NCBI RefSeq assembly: GCF_036347055.1
Contig: NZ_CP108882.1
Coordinates: 5,560,501 to 5,624,500 of the forward strand
Length of the DNA: 64,000 nucleotides
Direction of reading: 5' to 3'
Source: Streptomyces sp. NBC_00820
GTDB taxonomy: Bacteria; Actinomycetota; Actinomycetes; Streptomycetales; Streptomycetaceae
A program made the position numbers and the translations under genes. Under the pieces are notes generated by a model. The model did not search any database. It was not told the DNA's origin and worked only from the letters and a program-made list of their open reading frames with translations. This document shows, in pieces, positions 47,624 through 56,477 of this stretch. How positions within the stretch are numbered: position 1 is the first letter of the stretch; each line of letters opens with the position of its first letter.

Positions 47624-48181
47624 CTACGCGTCCGCGGCCCACTCCCGCAGCGCGGCCTTGCTGGAGAAGTCCGCCACGTCCCGGTCGAGCGGGTCGGAAG
47701 TGTACTGGTGGAAACGCCACTTCGCCTTGATCCGGGGCTTGCCCGCCGTGACGTAGTCGGCGATCCAGAGCCCGTCGCCGGCGTACGAGGTGGTGTCGAT
47801 GTTGAGCCAGTAGTCCCGGTTCGTGTACAGGATGACCCGGTTGTCCGGCCGCAACTGCTTCACCTTCCGGATGAAGGCGTCCTTCTCCGCGTTGCTCGCG
47901 TGCGTCCCCTCCCCGGTCGTCTCCCAGTCCACGGCCAGGACGTCCCCCGGCCGCTCCGGGGCGTGCCGGGCGAAGTACTCGGCCTGAGCGGTCAGATTCC
48001 CCGGCCACAGGAAGTGGTAGAACCCGACGACCAGCCCGGCGTCCCGGGCGGTCTTCGTCTGGGCCGCGAGTCTGGAGTTGACGTACGAACGTCCCTCCGT
48101 CGCCTTGATGAAGACGAAGGACAGGCCGTCCGTGTCGTACGAGGATGACTGGAACGCGCTTACGTCGATGCCGTGCAGCAT
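47624..48181 (-). CDS. GH25 muramidase without signal peptide
   Basis: A 185-residue single-domain lysozyme of family GH25 cutting the MurNAc-GlcNAc bond. HGIDVSAFQ carries the first Asp, FVFIKATEG the next strand, GFYHFLWPGN the substrate loop, AVDWETTGEG the DxE catalytic pair and ILYTNRDYW the later strand. No signal peptide precedes the domain, which is unusual for a secreted lysozyme: it may leave by lysis, by a non-classical route or be a prophage relic. The start is ATG 48181. It converges on the oxidoreductase. Confidence 0.9.
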   Translation of the reverse strand: MLHGIDVSAFQSSSYDTDGLSFVFIKATEGRSYVNSRLAAQTKTARDAGLVVGFYHFLWPGNLTAQAEYFARHAPERPGDVLAVDWETTGEGTHASNAEKDAFIRKVKQLRPDNRVILYTNRDYWLNIDTTSYAGDGLWIADYVTAGKPRIKAKWRFHQYTSDPLDRDVADFSSKAALREWAADA

Positions 48182-48273
48182 GGGGGTGTTGTGCCCGCTG
48201 TGCCCACCGTCGGAACATCGGGCTCCGTATCAATGGCGCGGGGCCGCCGGCGGGTGGCGGGAGTGACGGTGCC

Positions 48274-49392
48274 TCAGGCGGCGGGCGAGCGCCACCACAG
48301 GTTCGCCGTCCCGTCCGGGCCGACCGTGGCCACCGTACGGGAGTCGGGGCTGAAGGCGAGCGCGGTGACGCGCTCCCCGCCGTCCGCGAAGGGGTGTCCG
48401 AGCGGCCGCGGCCGCGCCGGGTCGGTCACGTCCCACAGCGTGACGCCGTGCCGGCCGTCCACCACGGCGAGCAGACCGCCGTCGGGACTGAAGGCGAGCG
48501 CGGCCGTCTCCCGTCCGCCGGAGCCGAAGGGCGCTCCCGCGGCCCTGGGGCGTCCCGGCCGCGACACGTCCCACAGGCGCACACCCGAAGGCGCGCCGGC
48601 GGTCGCGAGGGTGTGTCCGTCCGGTGAGAACTGGGCCGGCCCGGAGGCCGGGGCGATTCTGCTCAGGGTGCGCGGCCGCGGCGGTTTCCCGTGCGTGCGG
48701 CGAAGCTCCACCAGCTCGGTGGAGCCGCCCGCGGCGGAGGCGGCCAGGATCGTGGTGTTCCCGCCGGCCAGCAGGGCCTTCACCCGCGGCGGGGCGTCCG
48801 GGCAGGACCACTGGGTCCGCCCCGTGTCGACGGCCAGCGCGCGCACTCCCTGCGCCCCCGCCGTCACGAGTGTCCTGCCGTCCGGGCTGATCCCGGCGGC
48901 CGTCACCCCCTGGGCTCTGCCCCGGGTGGTGACCCGTTCCGGATGCTCGGGCTCCATCAGGTCCCACGTGCCCACCGAGGAGCCGGTGACCGTCACCAGC
49001 AGCCCGCCGTCGGGCGGCGTGAACGCCACCGCGTCGGCCCGTCCGTACGGTCCGAGCCGTCCGTTGTCGACCAGGTGCCAGCGCTCCGCGCGGAGCACGT
49101 CGCCGCGTTCCGGCCTCACGCTCTGCCAGGGCGTGGGCAGCACGTCCTGTACGGCGGCGGCGGTCAGACAGGTCAGGACGACGCACCAGACGGTGAGGAG
49201 CCCGGGAAGCCAGCGCGCCCGGGGCGACGTACGGCAGGGTGGCGGCCCCTGAGCCCAGTCTGCCGCCGGCGCGGCGGCCAGGGCCGCCGCCAGCCGCGCG
49301 CCGGGCCGGTCCCGCGGCGGCGCGGGGGTGTCCGGCGGACACGCGGCCAGGGCCAGCACCAGGCGGCCGGCGAAGCTTTCAGCGCGCAGCAT
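48274..49392 (-). CDS. Membrane-anchored WD40 beta-propeller protein
   Basis: A 372-residue protein. An N-terminal cytoplasmic part (about 1-60) rich in Ala, Pro and Arg is followed by one membrane helix (LPGLLTVWCVVLTCLTAAAV, about 62-82). WD40-like repeats come next: VGTWDLMEPEHPERV, SPDGRTLVTAGAQGV, GVRLWDVSRPGRPR, GVTLWDVTDPARPR and SPDSRTVATVGPDGTANLW. It probably acts as a scaffold outside the membrane or couples to a partner. Its start overlaps by 14 nt the small membrane-protein gene upstream, so the two work together. Similar pairs are seen next to kinases or peptidases, but none is present here. Confidence 0.82.
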   Translation of the reverse strand: MLRAESFAGRLVLALAACPPDTPAPPRDRPGARLAAALAAAPAADWAQGPPPCRTSPRARWLPGLLTVWCVVLTCLTAAAVQDVLPTPWQSVRPERGDVLRAERWHLVDNGRLGPYGRADAVAFTPPDGGLLVTVTGSSVGTWDLMEPEHPERVTTRGRAQGVTAAGISPDGRTLVTAGAQGVRALAVDTGRTQWSCPDAPPRVKALLAGGNTTILAASAAGGSTELVELRRTHGKPPRPRTLSRIAPASGPAQFSPDGHTLATAGAPSGVRLWDVSRPGRPRAAGAPFGSGGRETAALAFSPDGGLLAVVDGRHGVTLWDVTDPARPRPLGHPFADGGERVTALAFSPDSRTVATVGPDGTANLWWRSPAA

Positions 49393-49786
49393 TGGACCCC
49401 CTGGACCGCGACAGCGCCTCTTCGGATTCCCCGTCCGACTGCCGGGCGCCGGGCAGCGGTGGCTCGGGGTGCTGCTGGGTGCCCGGACCGCTGACGGGGA
49501 TCGCCTGGAAGAACTTGGCCACGACGAGCGGCGTCGTCACGCCCACGGCGAAGGCGGCGGTGGCGTTGGGCAGCTGCCCGGAGTTCCCCAGCGCCGCGGT
49601 GAGACCGAACCCCGCGAACAGTCGCAGCGCGATCGCCACCAGCATCACGGGGCGGTCGGCACGGCTGCGCCACGGCCACCGCCAGCGACTGCGCGGACCG
49701 GTCGGGCGCATGGACGCGGAGAGGTTGAGCGCCTCGGCGACGCTGCTGCCCAGCAGTCCCCACAGCGCGGCGTACAGGTCGGTCAC
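49379..49786 (-). CDS. Small membrane protein paired with the WD40 gene
   Basis: A 135-residue protein with about two hydrophobic segments (PVMLVAIALRLFAGFGLTAAL, in two parts, and TAAFAVGVTTPLVVAKFF) separated by a polar stretch, and a charged Ser/Glu/Arg C-terminus. An Arg/Trp-rich segment precedes the first helix. No family recognised. GTG 49786 is the start. The stop lies inside the WD40 gene, implying coupled translation. It is the last core gene before the island. Confidence 0.65.
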   Translation of the reverse strand: MTDLYAALWGLLGSSVAEALNLSASMRPTGPRSRWRWPWRSRADRPVMLVAIALRLFAGFGLTAALGNSGQLPNATAAFAVGVTTPLVVAKFFQAIPVSGPGTQQHPEPPLPGARQSDGESEEALSRSRGSNAAR

Positions 49787-49925
49787 CTCACCGATGGTAG
49801 CGGAGAGTGACGCTAAGTTTGCGGTGCGTGCCGATACGGGTGCCCGACCCCAGCCCCTAGGCCCCCACCGTCACCTTCCGGTCTGCGGCCCGCGCCCCGC
49901 GACCCGCAGCCGCCCGTGCCCGTCA

Positions 49926-49987
49926 GCACTCGATGATGTTCACCGCGAGCCCGCCGCGCGCCGTCTCCTTGTACTTGACGCTCATGT
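49926..49987. repeat. Left boundary repeat: displaced copy of the sdaA 3' end
   Basis: 62 bp match 61274-61335 with two mismatches. Read on the minus strand it encodes the last 20 residues of SdaA ([12 protein letters not shown]...), and both mismatches are at third codon positions and silent. The stop codon here is TGA (49923-49925), against TAG in sdaA. Probable attachment-site copy. Confidence 0.85.
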
Positions 49988-50052
49988 GGGCCGCACTTGA
50001 GCATGGCTCTGACCTGGCGTTTTGGTGCGGCGAACGTGGCTCGCGTGGCACT

Positions 50053-50071
50053 GGGGATTTTTCGGGGACTT
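50053..50071. repeat. Arm-type-like 19-mer, left end
   Basis: Matches 61150-61168 at 18 of 19 positions in the same orientation. It lies 66 bp inside the left boundary repeat and could be an integrase arm site. Confidence 0.5.
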
Positions 50072-50182
50072 CTTGCGGACGCTTGCTCACAGAGTATCTG
50101 GCGGCGCTCGAAATCCGTGTGAAGGGCGGACTCAAGGCAGTGCCGACGGTCTGGACAAGCATGCGTCCGAGCCGGCGAATCG

Positions 50183-50232
50183 GCGCGCTGGTAATGCGCA
50201 GAGGTCTCTGATTCGAATCCCGAAGGCGGTTC
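50183..50232 (+). other. tRNA-Thr(GGT)-like 3' half, degenerate
   Basis: GCGCG-CTGGTAA-TGCGC is a correct anticodon arm: 7-nt loop, U33 equivalent, anticodon GGT and A37. AGAGGTC, a TTCGAAT T-loop and CCCGAAGGCGGT follow, as in the end of a tRNA-Thr. The T stem has two mismatches, the variable region is 2 nt too long and no matching 5' half exists, so it is a relic, not a gene. Confidence 0.45.
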
Positions 50233-50392
50233 AGTGAAGTGACTTGGGCCTTTCATGCTTTCCAAGATCAATTCGTGGTGGCGAGGCACCTCTATCGGTA
50301 CGCCGTGATCGCCACCGGTGGCGACCGGTGGACAGACGTGCAGCGAGCGCGCAGAGCGGGGGACAAGCAGGTGGTTGGAGACGTGCGACCAG

Positions 50393-51553
50393 CTAGCCGC
50401 GCAGGGTCACGCCGTGCCGAATGCGCATCCGGTGGATCTCCCACCAGACGACGGCCGTCACCGAAACCGGGCCGCCGAGCAGGGAACCGATCTGGATCAG
50501 CGGCGGGCCGGGCGGGAGGTCAGCCGTGGCGACGCTGATGACCATGAACTCCCAGACGAGGGCTCCGGTCAGCAGCGCGGGCAGGGCCGGATGCGCCTCG
50601 GCGGTGTTGAAGGCGCTGCGCACGGCTGGCCCGGAAGCGAACACCACGAACAGCAGGACCCAGATCATCGGGATCCATGGCACGAACGTGACCACCGGCA
50701 TGAGCAGGATGGTGGTCACGTCGACGGACGACTTGCCGAACACGGCCGGCATCAGATGCGCCGTGGACCAGGCCGCGAGCGCGGCCAGCACCGGCACGAG
50801 GCTGAGCGCGCCGAAGTACCACAGGGCCAACCGCCCAGAGGCGCGTAGCCGCGGCCGCATGACCCGCCTTGCGTCGGGTGAGGCCCACCGGAAGAGCAAC
50901 CAGCCCACCACCGGTGCGGTGAGCAGCAGCAGCCACGGTGTGGCCATCAGCCTGGCCCAGTACTCTTCCCGCGCCTGGGCCATATCCCCCGGCTTGCCGT
51001 ACACGAGGAGGATGAGGCAGGAAATGACCGCAGCGGTCCAGGCGCGCGCCTTCTGGATACGCACAACCTCCGGGTCCTCGATCTGGCGGTGGTGCCCGGC
51101 CGCGAAGATCCGTCGTGCCCTGGTGCGGGCCGACCGGGCCAGCGGGTAGCTCACGAGCAGCGGCAGGGTCACGACCCAGGTGCACGGGAACAGCACCACG
51201 GCCCAGAGGCAGCCGTGCACCCGCCCGCGCCGCCCTCTGAGCAACTCGGCGAGTGTGGGCCACTCGTCGGACCGCAGTCGTTGCCACAGGGAGGGCTGCG
51301 TCGGCGAGTTGTACGGCGACGGGCCGTACGGGGTCGCGTACGGGGAGGGGGCGTACGGGGATCCGTATGGGGACGGGCCGTATGGGGTCTGGCCCGACTG
51401 AGGAGGGGCGTAGGGCGGACGGTCCGGGAGCGGCGGGACGTGGGGAAGCCGGGGCGGTGGCGGGGTGTGCGGGTCCGGCTGCGGGGTCGGCGGACACGGT
51501 CCGCCGTCGGGCTGCCAGGGTGACTGGTGCGGGTGGGGTCCCCCGAAACTCAC
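50393..51553 (-). CDS. Proline-rich multi-helix membrane protein
   Basis: A 386-residue protein. The first 85 residues are Pro/Tyr/Gly-rich with PYGPSPYGSPYAPSPYATPY-type repeats. About six hydrophobic segments follow between 110 and 375 (VVLFPCTWVVTLPLLVSY, AAVISCLILLVYG, WLLLLTAPVVGWLLF, LSLVPVLAALAAW, WIPMIWVLLFVVFAS, LTGALVWEFMVISVA). No known family. GTG 51553 has GAGAGGAC upstream. It diverges from the caspase-like protease gene over 151 bp, so the two may share regulation. A role in anchoring or as a membrane effector is conceivable but unsupported. Confidence 0.75.
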   Translation of the reverse strand: MSFGGPHPHQSPWQPDGGPCPPTPQPDPHTPPPPRLPHVPPLPDRPPYAPPQSGQTPYGPSPYGSPYAPSPYATPYGPSPYNSPTQPSLWQRLRSDEWPTLAELLRGRRGRVHGCLWAVVLFPCTWVVTLPLLVSYPLARSARTRARRIFAAGHHRQIEDPEVVRIQKARAWTAAVISCLILLVYGKPGDMAQAREEYWARLMATPWLLLLTAPVVGWLLFRWASPDARRVMRPRLRASGRLALWYFGALSLVPVLAALAAWSTAHLMPAVFGKSSVDVTTILLMPVVTFVPWIPMIWVLLFVVFASGPAVRSAFNTAEAHPALPALLTGALVWEFMVISVATADLPPGPPLIQIGSLLGGPVSVTAVVWWEIHRMRIRHGVTLRG

Positions 51554-51704
51554 TGCGCTGTCCTCTCTCCTGGTCTCCTGACTCTCATACTGCCCTTACC
51601 TTCAACTGCTTTGCGGTCCAAGGGACATGGGTGGCACGACGATGACCCGCACACGCCCTGGCTTCGCCCCGGTCCCGCCCCGTCCAGACTGAGAGGATCA
51701 CGCC

Positions 51705-53540
51705 ATGCGCAGCGTGTACGCCCTGTTCGTGGGCATCGACGACTATCCGGAAAAGCCGCTGAAGGGATGCGTGAACGACGTGCGGGAGGCCGAGCAATGG
51801 TTGCGTCGGCAGGGCGGTGTACGGGCCGACGTACTGCCGCTGCACAACGGGCGGGCCACTCGGGCGGCTGTGCTCGGCGGCATCGAGCGGCACCTCGGCC
51901 GCAGCGGTCCCGGTGACACCGCGCTGCTGTGGTTCAGCGGCCACGGTAGCGAGGAGGCCACCGACGCGCCGTGGGAAGCCACCGGCCGGTCCCAGGCCCT
52001 GGTGTGCCACGACAGCCAGACACCGGGCGGCCAGCCACTGCGGGACACCGAACTCGGCGCGCTGCTCGACGGCATCGCCGCGCGCGGCGCGCATGTCGTC
52101 GCCGTCCTGGACTGCTGCCACTCGGGCGGCGCGACGCGCGACGAGACCGCCGGCGTGCGCTCGGTGACCTGGCGCCCCTGGTGGCATACGGACGGCGCCC
52201 GAGGGACGCGGGACACCGGAGGCCAAGGTCCCGAGCAGCACCGGCACGTGCTGCTCGCCGCGTGCCGCCCGCAGGAGCTCGCCCACGAGGAGGTCCTCGA
52301 CGGTCGGGTGCGCGGCTACTTCAGTCACGCCCTGCTCGCCACCCTCGGCGCGCTCGGCCCCGCGGCTGCCCACGGCGCGTTGCACGCGCGCGTGGAGGAA
52401 CGCGTCCGCAGGCTGAGCAGCGTGCAGCACCCGGAGCTGCGCGGCCCGGAGAACGGCTCTTTCCTGTACGGCGACACCCTGGAAGCCTCGCCGTTCCTGC
52501 TGCGGCACACGGCCGACGGTTGGGAGGTCAACTGCGGTCGGGCTCACGGACTGGCCACGGTGGGAGCTGAGTTCACCCTGCTCGGCGGCGCGGGCACGCC
52601 GCGAACGGTCGTGGTGCGCGCCCTCCGGGCGGAGTCGGCTCTGGTGGAGCCGACGGGCTGGCAACCGGGGCCCGCCGATCGGGAGTCGGTGTTCGGGGTG
52701 ACGCCGTCCGTGTTGGCCTTCACGCGGGCCGCCGTCACGCTCGAGGGCGAACCCGCGGCCGTACGCCTGCTCGCCGACGCCTTGGTCGACCGGCCTCTGC
52801 TGGCGGCCGAGGGCGACGGGCCGACGCTGCGGGTGGAGGCAGCGGACGGCCGGGTACGGGTGTCGGGCGGCGGGGGCGTCGAGCCCGAACTGCCACTGCG
52901 CTCCCGGGCCGACGCCGCACGAGTCGCCGACTGCCTGGAACACCTCACGCGCTGGCGGCATATCCGAGATCTGGACAACCCCGACCCCTGGCTGTCGTCC
53001 CTCGTCCGGGTGACGGTCGAGGAGACCTCGGTGGGCGGCGTGCGGCACACGGCCGACGGGGAGGTCATCTGCTCGTACACCGACGATCACCGCTCGCCGC
53101 AGGTGATGGTGGGCATCCGCAACGACTCGGACCGTCCGCTTTGGTGCGTCCTGCTCGATCTCACCGACCGCTACGGCTCGTGGCCGGGCTTGTTCGAGGG
53201 CGAGTTCGTCGGGCCCGGGCACACCGGGTGGGCCCGCCGGGGCGAGCCGGTGTGGCTGTTCCTGCCTTCGGGGCGCGAAGTACGGCGGGGTGCCTACACG
53301 CGGGAGTGGCTGAAGCTGATCGTGGCGGAGAACGAGCTGAACCTCGCGCCGTTCCGGCTCGATCCGTGGTCCGCCGACGCCCCCGAGCCGGCACGCGGGC
53401 TCCCGACCGGCTCCGGCAGCGACGGCGGTCTGCTGCGGCTGGCCGCGCCCGCGCACGGCCGGGACGCGGGCGGGCCGCAGGGGCGCGGCGTGGGCCGCTG
53501 GGGCACGGTCAAGGTCCTCATCCGCACCGAGGTGCCCTGA
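51705..53540 (+). CDS. Caspase-like (peptidase C14) protein
   Basis: A 611-residue protein with an N-terminal caspase p20-like domain. YALFVGIDDYPEKPLKGCVNDV begins the fold; the catalytic His is in WFSGHGSEE (residue 80) and the catalytic Cys in AVLDCCHSGG (residue 138). HRHVLLAACRPQELAHEE and the YFSHALL segment complete it (about 1-250). The remaining 360 residues contain beta-rich modules of unknown family, with DSDRPLWCVLLDLTDRYG resembling DUF4384-like sensor domains. Start ATG 51705. It converges on the CHAT gene, only 50 bp apart. Confidence 0.9.
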   Translation: MRSVYALFVGIDDYPEKPLKGCVNDVREAEQWLRRQGGVRADVLPLHNGRATRAAVLGGIERHLGRSGPGDTALLWFSGHGSEEATDAPWEATGRSQALVCHDSQTPGGQPLRDTELGALLDGIAARGAHVVAVLDCCHSGGATRDETAGVRSVTWRPWWHTDGARGTRDTGGQGPEQHRHVLLAACRPQELAHEEVLDGRVRGYFSHALLATLGALGPAAAHGALHARVEERVRRLSSVQHPELRGPENGSFLYGDTLEASPFLLRHTADGWEVNCGRAHGLATVGAEFTLLGGAGTPRTVVVRALRAESALVEPTGWQPGPADRESVFGVTPSVLAFTRAAVTLEGEPAAVRLLADALVDRPLLAAEGDGPTLRVEAADGRVRVSGGGGVEPELPLRSRADAARVADCLEHLTRWRHIRDLDNPDPWLSSLVRVTVEETSVGGVRHTADGEVICSYTDDHRSPQVMVGIRNDSDRPLWCVLLDLTDRYGSWPGLFEGEFVGPGHTGWARRGEPVWLFLPSGREVRRGAYTREWLKLIVAENELNLAPFRLDPWSADAPEPARGLPTGSGSDGGLLRLAAPAHGRDAGGPQGRGVGRWGTVKVLIRTEVP

Positions 53541-53590
53541 ACCGCGGTCCCGGCCGGGTCACGAGCCGAGGCGGTACCCGGGCCGCCGGA

Positions 53591-56476
53591 TCACCAGCCG
53601 AGGTGCGTGAAGCCGGCCCACGCCGTCAGGTCGTCGCTCCTGATCCGGGCGACGCGGGAGCGCAAGGGGGCCGGCATGCCCGGCGGCGGCTCGCGCAGAT
53701 CGTCCAGCATCCACATCTGGGCACCGCGCAGGGCCTGCCCTGGGGGCCGCCCCTCCTGGCACAGGTAGTGATGGGTCATGTACATCAGCAGCGAGGTCGC
53801 CTCGTCGGGCACCAGCCACAGCGAGCCGATGACCGAGCGGGCGCCGGCGACGAGGAAGGCGGTGGACAGGCTGTACGCCTCGTCGTAACCATGCCCGGAG
53901 ACGTTGGTACGGCAGGCGGCCAGTACCACCAGGTCCAGCTGCCGATATCGGGTGATTCCTTCGGTGAGCTGCTCGGCGCCCAGGTTCCCGCCGGAAAGGG
54001 CGAGATAGGCGCTGTGTCGGCTGCCCTGGTGCACCACTCCGTGGCAGGCGAGGTGCAACAGCCCGCCCCGCTGCCCCTCCAACCATTTGGTGACGGCGTC
54101 GGGGGTCGCCGTTCCGGAGCGCAGGAGGCGGCTGCCTGGGTGGAAGGCCCGGTGGATCGCCTCTGCCTCCTCGCCGGCGTGGTGCAGGTCCCGGGTCGGG
54201 TCGCCGACGATGAGCGCCTCGCGGGCGCCGGTCGCGGGACGGGCGGCGACCTCGCACAGCAGCCGGGCGGACGGCATGTACGAGACGTCCACCACCTGGC
54301 ATACCCGCCGCCCCCGGGACAGCCGCGCCGCGTGCCACGGTACGACGCCCAGTTCGGCCATCGGCACCAGCACGAGGGAAGCCGTGCCGCCTCCGGCGTC
54401 TCGCGGGAGAGCCCTGAGCAGCGGCTCCATCACCGCCGTACCCGCCCAGTCGCACAGCCGCTCCAGGGCGGCACGGGTCGAGTCCGCGTCGGGAGCGGAA
54501 GCGGGGGCGGGAGGGTCGTCGGGTAGGGGTGGTCCGCCGGCGTCCCGGCCCGGGCTGCCGACGGACCGGTACGAACTCAACGCGGGTGCGGAAGCCGAGA
54601 GATGTGGCAGATCAAGCAACTGAGTGGTTCCGTCGGCGGTGACGATGACGGCCTGTCCGGGAACGGGGCGTCGGCCGAAGAACATTCGGTCCTTCAAGCC
54701 GGGCGACTCCTCGCCGGCCGGCACCAGATAGACCAGAGCCTTCGCCCCCAGTGCGCGCAGTGCCTGCCCGATCCGCTCGGGCGAGGGAGTGTCGAGTAGC
54801 CGTTGCCGCAGCGGGGACGCGGCCAGCGCGCGCAGCACCCGGCGGCGCAACCGGCTGTCCGGCCCGCCGCTGCCCGCAGGAGGCACGAGCACTGGGCTGA
54901 CGCCGGGTGCCGGTGCGGCGATCGCGAGGCTGGCGCGCCGCCACTCGTGGGCGAGTTCGTCCTGTCCGAGCGAGGCGAGCATCTCGGGCACGGTGATCGT
55001 GATGGTCGCCGCATGAAGGGTCAGTCCGCGACCGGCGTCCAGAGCGCTTACGGCCTCGGCGTGGGCGCCGTCGGCCAGGCACCACCGCGCCACGTTCACG
55101 GCATCCGCGCCAGCGCGCCGGGCGGTCTCGGCGGCGTGCGTGGTACCGGACTGGAGCAGGACCGTCCAGGCCGCGGCCTTGAGCGCGGTGAGGCCGATGC
55201 GCCGGGCCTCGGCGTGGTTGGCGGGCTTGGCCCGTCGGTTGAGCAGGTGCAGGACATCACCTCGGAACCGGAAGGCGTCGGCGAGGGATGTGCCGGTGTG
55301 TCCCCAGAGCGGGTGTTCCGGGCCGCCCGTCAGCCGCCATACGTGCCGCAGCCAGGCGATGCCCTGGTCGAGGTGGGGCATGCGGTCGGGGTGCGGGGAG
55401 ATGGAGAGGACGGCGAGGCTGCAGTGGGACTGGCCCAGGGCGTAGGCGTTGCGGATCCAGCGAGTGTCGTCGGGGTCGTCCAGCAGGTCCAGCGCTTCCT
55501 CGAGCAGGCCCTGGGCCTCCAGCATGCCCCGGTGGTCCCGCGCGCCCAGCGCCAGCATGCCCCGGCTGATGCCCAGCTCGCCCAGCCGGTCGATCCGCGC
55601 CTCGCGAGGCAGTGCGGCGAGTCTGCGCCGTAAATCAGGCAGTGGTTCGGCGGCGATCCGGCCCGCCGCCGTGGGCATACGGCCCAGACGGCGCGCTCGC
55701 ATGACCTCCAGGTTGCCCCGGGCGACGTCGAGGTACGCCTCCAGGTTCAGTCCGTCCATGTGGTCGGCTGACAGGCGGCTGAGCAGCGATTCCATGACCT
55801 GGATCTGCTGCTCCAGTGCGTCTTCGTCGTTGCGGCGCGCGGCCTGGTGTGTGCGGAAGCCGGCGAGCTGGGCGGACATGGCCAGTTGCTGGTCGGCGGT
55901 GAACGCCGGAGATTCGGCGAGGCGGGCCATGTCATCGACCGCCGTGTCGAAGTCGTCTTCGCCTCCGGTGAGTTGCGCCAGCTGAGTCCTGAGCGCTGCG
56001 TGTTGGTAGTCGAGCGCGTCACGCTGCGGACTGTCCTGCGCGGACATGGCCCGCTGCTCCTCCACGCGGGCGATGGCGGCCTCCAGCGCCTTCGGGTCGT
56101 CCGGGTTCAGCACGCCTGTCATGGTCGTCGCCGTGACGACCGCTCTCTGCCAGCCTTCCTCGGACGGCCCATGAGCGCGTGCCTCGAGCAGCAGTTGCTC
56201 CTCCCGTCCGGGATCGCCGAAACGCTGATCCAGGCGGAGCATCGGAAGCAGCTGGAGGATCTCGCCCGCCCGCATTCCGGACATGACGGTCCCCCTGGGC
56301 AGCGCCTTCCAGTCTGCGTACAGCAACTCGAACGCCTCGGCTCCCGTGGTGCAGCCGAGGTGGTCCAGGACGAGGGCACTTGCCCGGTTCAGGTCCCGTG
56401 CGTCGATCAGCCTCTCGCCGAGCATGGTCCGCAGTTCGTACGTCAGCGCGTTCAGGTCGTAGATTCGCTGTGGCAC
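53591..56476 (-). CDS. CHAT-domain caspase-fold protease with helical-repeat N-terminus
   Basis: A 961-residue protein, last gene of the macro-antitoxin-RES-CHAT operon. Residues 1 to about 620 are alpha-helical, TPR-like. The C-terminal CHAT domain shows LVPMAELGVVPWHAA, LIVGDPTRDLHHAGEEAEAI, catalytic His in LLHLACHGVVHQ (about 811), catalytic Cys in LVVLAACRTNVSG (about 852) and SVIGSLWLVPDEAT. CHAT proteases act in bacterial defence and cell-death systems. A leucine near residue 282 is encoded by TTA (55631-55633), so expression needs bldA. GTG 56476 starts one base after the RES stop. Confidence 0.92.
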   Translation of the reverse strand: MPQRIYDLNALTYELRTMLGERLIDARDLNRASALVLDHLGCTTGAEAFELLYADWKALPRGTVMSGMRAGEILQLLPMLRLDQRFGDPGREEQLLLEARAHGPSEEGWQRAVVTATTMTGVLNPDDPKALEAAIARVEEQRAMSAQDSPQRDALDYQHAALRTQLAQLTGGEDDFDTAVDDMARLAESPAFTADQQLAMSAQLAGFRTHQAARRNDEDALEQQIQVMESLLSRLSADHMDGLNLEAYLDVARGNLEVMRARRLGRMPTAAGRIAAEPLPDLRRRLAALPREARIDRLGELGISRGMLALGARDHRGMLEAQGLLEEALDLLDDPDDTRWIRNAYALGQSHCSLAVLSISPHPDRMPHLDQGIAWLRHVWRLTGGPEHPLWGHTGTSLADAFRFRGDVLHLLNRRAKPANHAEARRIGLTALKAAAWTVLLQSGTTHAAETARRAGADAVNVARWCLADGAHAEAVSALDAGRGLTLHAATITITVPEMLASLGQDELAHEWRRASLAIAAPAPGVSPVLVPPAGSGGPDSRLRRRVLRALAASPLRQRLLDTPSPERIGQALRALGAKALVYLVPAGEESPGLKDRMFFGRRPVPGQAVIVTADGTTQLLDLPHLSASAPALSSYRSVGSPGRDAGGPPLPDDPPAPASAPDADSTRAALERLCDWAGTAVMEPLLRALPRDAGGGTASLVLVPMAELGVVPWHAARLSRGRRVCQVVDVSYMPSARLLCEVAARPATGAREALIVGDPTRDLHHAGEEAEAIHRAFHPGSRLLRSGTATPDAVTKWLEGQRGGLLHLACHGVVHQGSRHSAYLALSGGNLGAEQLTEGITRYRQLDLVVLAACRTNVSGHGYDEAYSLSTAFLVAGARSVIGSLWLVPDEATSLLMYMTHHYLCQEGRPPGQALRGAQMWMLDDLREPPPGMPAPLRSRVARIRSDDLTAWAGFTHLGW

Positions 56477-56477
56477 G

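Larger units (their letters stand above)
49988..50392. other. Left end of the island, non-coding
   Basis: 405 bases without a convincing gene. It holds a GGGGA-TTTTTCGGGGACTT element (50053-50071) matching one at the right end, and the 3' half of a tRNA-Thr-like sequence (50183-50232). Its composition is less GC-rich than the core around it. Confidence 0.55.

Noticed and set aside
49923..50162. Open frame ending in the same residues as SdaA, possible second sdaA
   Set aside because: Only the last 20 codons match; the rest is unrelated. It is the boundary repeat of the island, not a gene.
50161..50236. Functional tRNA-Thr gene
   Set aside because: No acceptor or D-arm partner, two T-stem mismatches and an overlong variable region; kept only as a relic.
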